Assembly: GCF_000003605.2 (NCBI RefSeq)
Contig: NW_003148771.1
Location: 519,920-541,456, forward strand
DNA length: 21,537 bases
DNA from: Saccoglossus kowalevskii
Taxonomy: Eukaryota > Hemichordata > Enteropneusta > Harrimaniidae
Direction: 5' to 3'
The position numbers were made by a program, and so were the translations under genes. This document shows positions 19,260-21,537 of the stretch, one piece after another; the stretch's first letter is position 1; every line of letters begins with the position of its first letter. Below the pieces are notes generated by a model. That model saw nothing but the letters and a program-made list of their open reading frames with translations, did not search any database and was not told where the DNA came from.

Positions 19260-20080
19260 AGCAGAATTTGCGCAAAAAAAAAATTAAAAAAAAATCTTGA
19301 TGTCATTGTGAGAAGATACAAACTGTAGGTAGCTTTAATTTGGTGAAATGATAGAATAGAGTATTATTATTTTTTTGTAATTGACAACAGGTTCTCAAAT
19401 GTCAGACTGAATTAAATAACAAGGGACACCCTACAGTGTACCTAAAAAGTCATTCAACTGCAGTTGGAAAAGCCAAAGCATTTAGTGTTTTTGCAGCAAC
19501 AGTGGAGAATCTGTTTTCTAACTATTATTTTTCAAAATAATTTGATCTTTGAGACTGACATTTTGAAAAATTGTAAAGGAAATATTTGACTATTTTGCAA
19601 GGCAAATGTGATCATGACCTCGTTGAATTTCAAACACTAAACTTTTACTTCAGTAATAAGGGAGAAACAGGACCAGGTAGTTAAAAGTCATCAAATTTCG
19701 TGACCCATGTTAATCACAAACATAACTCATCACCAACAATATATAGCACCTATCATCATTTACATATTTTACTAAATAAATAAATTAGTATGCAACAACC
19801 CTAATGGTTACACATCCTAAACACAAACAAATTAACTTCCAAGGCTGGAAAGAGGACTCCAGGCTTCTTTTTTATTTTTGCAGTTTTTGACGATATTTAA
19901 AAAAAAAAAAAAAGAAGGAAGTTTTTAATATTATCCAATTTTCTCTGAAAAATAAATGCTAACTTTGAAAGTCACCTTTTGTTTAACATTATTCACGAAA
20001 TGAGGCGACAAAATGTTGATCACATAATTGAGTGGCATCAATATGTCAACTGATTCAGAGCACACACAAAGTAGCTGCTC
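19260..20080. other. Unique AT-rich DNA, no gene seen
   Basis: Poly(A) runs at about 19275-19293 and A15 at 19899-19913. No open exon, RNA gene or organised repeat is visible. Confidence 0.5.
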
Positions 20081-20084
20081 TCTG

Positions 20085-20232
20085 ATTGGTCCGACTGTTA
20101 GCTGTTAGGGTTGAGCAGCCAATCAGGTAGTCTTATAAGTGGACTCCAAAATGTTTGCTGGTTAAATTGTGGTGTTCAATGGGTTAAAGGGGAACCGATA
20201 CTATAAATAGGGGCAAGATGGCCACCGCAATT
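20085..20232 (+). promoter_or_regulatory. Strong-looking promoter: two CCAAT boxes, TATA, YY1-like site
   Basis: An inverted CCAAT box (ATTGG, 20085-20089, in 'tctgattggtcc') and a direct one (CCAAT, 20119-20123, in 'agccaatcag') face each other 30 bp apart. TATAAATA lies at 20202-20209, about 80 bp downstream of the second box. AAGATGGCCACC at 20215-20226 matches the start of the YY1 motif AAGATGGCGGC and also forms an excellent start-codon context. CpG dinucleotides become frequent just downstream (20225-20280), unlike most of the window. A start site near 20232 is expected from the TATA box, but that would lie after the ATG at 20218. Either the TATA is not used or the first ATG is not in the transcript. 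Confidence 0.5.
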
Positions 20233-20319
20233 AGTCCGCTAATCCGAACCAAGCTGCTCACATCGTGGCAGGAGCTCCGGGAAATGTGCCATTTACGATG
20301 TTTAGAGATCAAGCTGTGA
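20218..20319 (+). CDS. Hypothetical short protein or first coding exon (33 aa)
   Basis: The ATG at 20218 has the context caagATGG, with A at -3 and G at +4. It opens a 33-codon frame beginning MATAISPLIRTKLLTSWQEL, followed by REMCHLRCLEIKL and TGA. The first 21 codons lie in the most CpG- and GC-rich stretch of the region and read like a nuclear-encoded protein N-terminus, with basic and hydrophobic residues and no acidic residue before position 19 (mitochondrial-targeting-like). No family is recognised. No strong splice donor interrupts it, so either the short peptide is complete, the frame is chance, or a weak donor is used. The TATA box only 16 bp upstream argues against this ATG being in an mRNA made from that TATA. 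Confidence 0.2.
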   Translation: MATAISPLIRTKLLTSWQELREMCHLRCLEIKL

Positions 20320-20360
20320 TTCCAAATACATTTCTACGAGGGCATGAATATGTACGTTAG

Positions 20361-20493
20361 CCAATACACTCGTCTGGTTGGACTTTTGATGTATAAAAGT
20401 TGTTGTTTTCGGTCGAAACGTGCCACAACAATTAAAAGTTTTGAGTTTAAAATGGCGGCTAATGTATGCAAATGCCTATCAATCACAGTTTGA
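20361..20493 (+). promoter_or_regulatory. Second promoter-like unit with CCAAT, TATAAAAG and a 13-codon frame
   Basis: CCAAT at 20361-20365 and TATAAAAG at 20392-20399 are 27 bp apart, predicting a start near 20421. At 20449 comes AAAATGGCGGCT, a textbook YY1 site that is also an ATG in good context (ATG at 20452, A at -3, G at +4). The frame is short: MAANVCKCLSITV then TGA at 20491-20493, overlapped by a GTAAGC donor-like word at 20495. An octamer ATGCAAAT (20466-20473) lies inside. The order TATA, ~50 bp, YY1 site at the start codon is physically consistent, unlike the unit at 20202. It could be a 5' UTR with a short upstream frame. Confidence 0.35.
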
Positions 20494-20730
20494 GTAAGCG
20501 AGCATAATAAGCATTCATTTACTTAGTGGACAGAGGCGGAGTTAATTACCCATGAGCACATGGTGCAATCCATGGGATTGAGTGGTTCCCATTTAAGCCC
20601 TACAGAAGGGGAGTGGCATGTTACAGACATTATGGGTATTAAATAAAGGGTTTCCCAGATAAGTACACCTAAGATACATTTAAACACAATGATACGTTAA
20701 ATTTTGTGCTGAAACGATTGTATTTCAAAA
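20494..20730. other. No gene seen
   Basis: Moderate complexity, with nested 'ccatg' words at about 20550-20577. No frame or splice pair could be supported. Confidence 0.4.
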
Positions 20731-20738
20731 TGACGTCA
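20731..20738. promoter_or_regulatory. Perfect CRE (TGACGTCA)
   Basis: Fourth perfect CREB/ATF palindrome in the window, in 'aaaatgacgtcaaaca'. No CCAAT or TATA box lies within 100 bp apart from generic AT-rich sequence (tataaatata at 20761). Confidence 0.3.
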
Positions 20739-20817
20739 AACACAGTTTTAATTAACCCACTATAAATATATTTAATAGACTAACTGTCATAGAAACTGGT
20801 GTTCATTATGAGAATTA

Positions 20818-20831
20818 TTTAATTAATTAAA
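20818..20831. promoter_or_regulatory. 14-bp AT palindrome with overlapping homeodomain cores
   Basis: TTTAATTAATTAAA is a perfect palindrome containing TAATTA cores on both strands, the consensus for Antp/paired-class homeodomain binding. In such AT-rich DNA it may be chance. Confidence 0.3.
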
Positions 20832-20841
20832 GTGGAAGTTA

Positions 20842-20856
20842 TTTTTTTTTTTTTTT
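20842..20856. repeat. T15 homopolymer
   Basis: A run of fifteen T. Length is likely variable. Confidence 0.95.
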
Positions 20857-20872
20857 GGCATCAATTTTCCTT

Positions 20873-20903
20873 ATTTTCACTGAAGGAATGATTCAGTGAA
20901 AAT
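20873..20903. repeat. Perfect hairpin, 12-bp arms and 7-nt loop
   Basis: ATTTTCACTGAA (20873-20884) and TTCAGTGAAAAT (20892-20903) are exact reverse complements around GGAATGA. The symmetry extends further: TCAATTTT at 20861-20868 also pairs with AAAATTGA at 20899-20906, giving an alternative 15-bp stem with a 9-nt bulge on the left arm. A related 'atcagtgaaatt' lies at about 20957. There are no flanking target-site duplications that I can see. It could be a fossil foldback element or a chance palindrome. Confidence 0.85.
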
Positions 20904-20906
20904 TGA

Positions 20907-21350
20907 ATCTAGTCAGTATTTCTTTTTTTCTATATTTTACATTCAACTCTTCAAAAATCAGTGAAATTAAATTTCATACAAAACACCCAAAAAGTCTTTT
21001 TAGCAAAATTAATTCGGGCTAAAATAAAGTTCAGGAATGAATGTATAAGCGAAAACAAATGAACATGTTTTCAGTTCCCTTGAACAGGGTCCCAACTATT
21101 ACAAGACTGAGCATGCTTGTTCACATGGGGTTTGTGAACACATTTGCCTCATTTTTTTCCCAATGGATACGTATAAATCACAATCAACATTGCATATTTC
21201 TGCTAAATTGAAATGAACCAACGTTGACCCACCCCCCTCTCACGTACATGGTATCTTGGCAATTAGTGAACCCACAAAATAACAGCTTTCTCTACTTCAG
21301 TAAATGAAGCTGTACACAGGGTTCTCCCCAGCAGACAGACAGTGCTGGAC
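20907..21350. other. No gene seen
   Basis: AT-rich, with a short C/A-rich patch at 21227-21242. No supported exon. Confidence 0.45.
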
Positions 21351-21353
21351 GGT

Positions 21354-21385
21354 ATGAATATTCATGAACTAATTAATATTCAAGA
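21354..21385. promoter_or_regulatory. ATGAATATTCAT palindrome beside CTAATTAATATT
   Basis: The 12-bp palindrome ATGAATATTCAT (21354-21365), which also recurs in the 59-bp array 12.5 kb away, is followed 5 bp later by CTAATTAATATTCA. The first resembles a POU-dimer (MORE-type) site and the second a homeodomain site. Function is inferred from motif shape only. The sequence to the window end becomes richer in CpG (tcgcgatgagcg at about 21452) and includes an inverted CCAAT box at about 21503, suggesting another regulatory region running off the edge. Confidence 0.3.
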
Positions 21386-21537
21386 AGGCCACATACTGGC
21401 GAGAAGACAGGTCATATGTATATTTATTATACAGTATGGACAAGACACTTCGCGATGAGCGTCTTTTGCGGTCAGTAATATTTACGAACATTTTTGTTCA
21501 CCTATTGGCGATCCGTTCTGCTAGGATTGCCCTTAAA

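Noticed and set aside
1-21537. CRISPR array, tRNA, rRNA or known microRNA
   Set aside because: No short direct repeats with unique spacers of constant length, no GGTTCGANNCC-type B box in a cloverleaf context, and none of the conserved animal microRNA seeds I scanned for by eye extended into a mature sequence.

Overview
The window looks like animal nuclear DNA, most likely from a marine invertebrate. It is AT-rich (roughly 35% GC by eye) and almost free of long reading frames. It carries many simple repeats, frequent acatgta-type words, and short interspersed repeats. One repeat has a GACGACGG-rich end followed by 'ataagctc...gagctaaaaa' folded into a hairpin. I associate that hairpin-ended family with molluscs and other lophotrochozoans, but this is from memory, and an echinoderm or hemichordate cannot be excluded. 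No prokaryotic, viral, CRISPR, rRNA or tRNA feature was found, and no protein-coding gene can be named with confidence.

Layout. 1-650 is a ~157-bp-period interspersed repeat ending in a hairpin. 651-2990 is mostly unique sequence with a C-rich patch and a solo retroelement 3' tail. 2996-3108 holds three copies of TCACATGAC. 3589-3705 is a perfect 53-bp tandem duplication. 4050-4190 is promoter-like (two inverted CCAAT boxes and a TATA box) and leads into the main feature, a 2.07-kb minisatellite at 4262-6330. Its 69-bp unit varies in length mostly in 5-bp steps, it carries recurrent G-quadruplex motifs, and it is open in several frames on both strands. 8567-8940 is a second satellite-like array of alternating 59-bp units built round the palindrome ATGAATATTCAT. 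9486-9552 is an inverted copy of the retroelement tail at 1901. 11316-11760 looks like a head-to-head promoter around a perfect CRE, with a good splice donor on each side. 12176-12483 holds another perfect CRE, a minus-strand TATA box and a small ORF with a signal-peptide-like start. 15057-15118 is (AT)31, and 16901-17370 is another diverged interspersed repeat. 19120-20500 is the most promoter-like part of the window: CRE, CCAAT, ZNF143-like, TATA and YY1-like motifs with one or two short ATG-initiated frames. The right end carries a perfect hairpin, an AT palindrome and a further ATGAATATTCAT.

Interpretation. The window is best read as intergenic or intronic DNA containing several candidate promoters or first exons whose coding exons lie outside the window or cannot be recognised. 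The best candidates for something new are the G-rich minisatellite with its promoter-like flank and the unexpected density of perfect CRE palindromes (four in 21.5 kb). All gene-level calls here are tentative.
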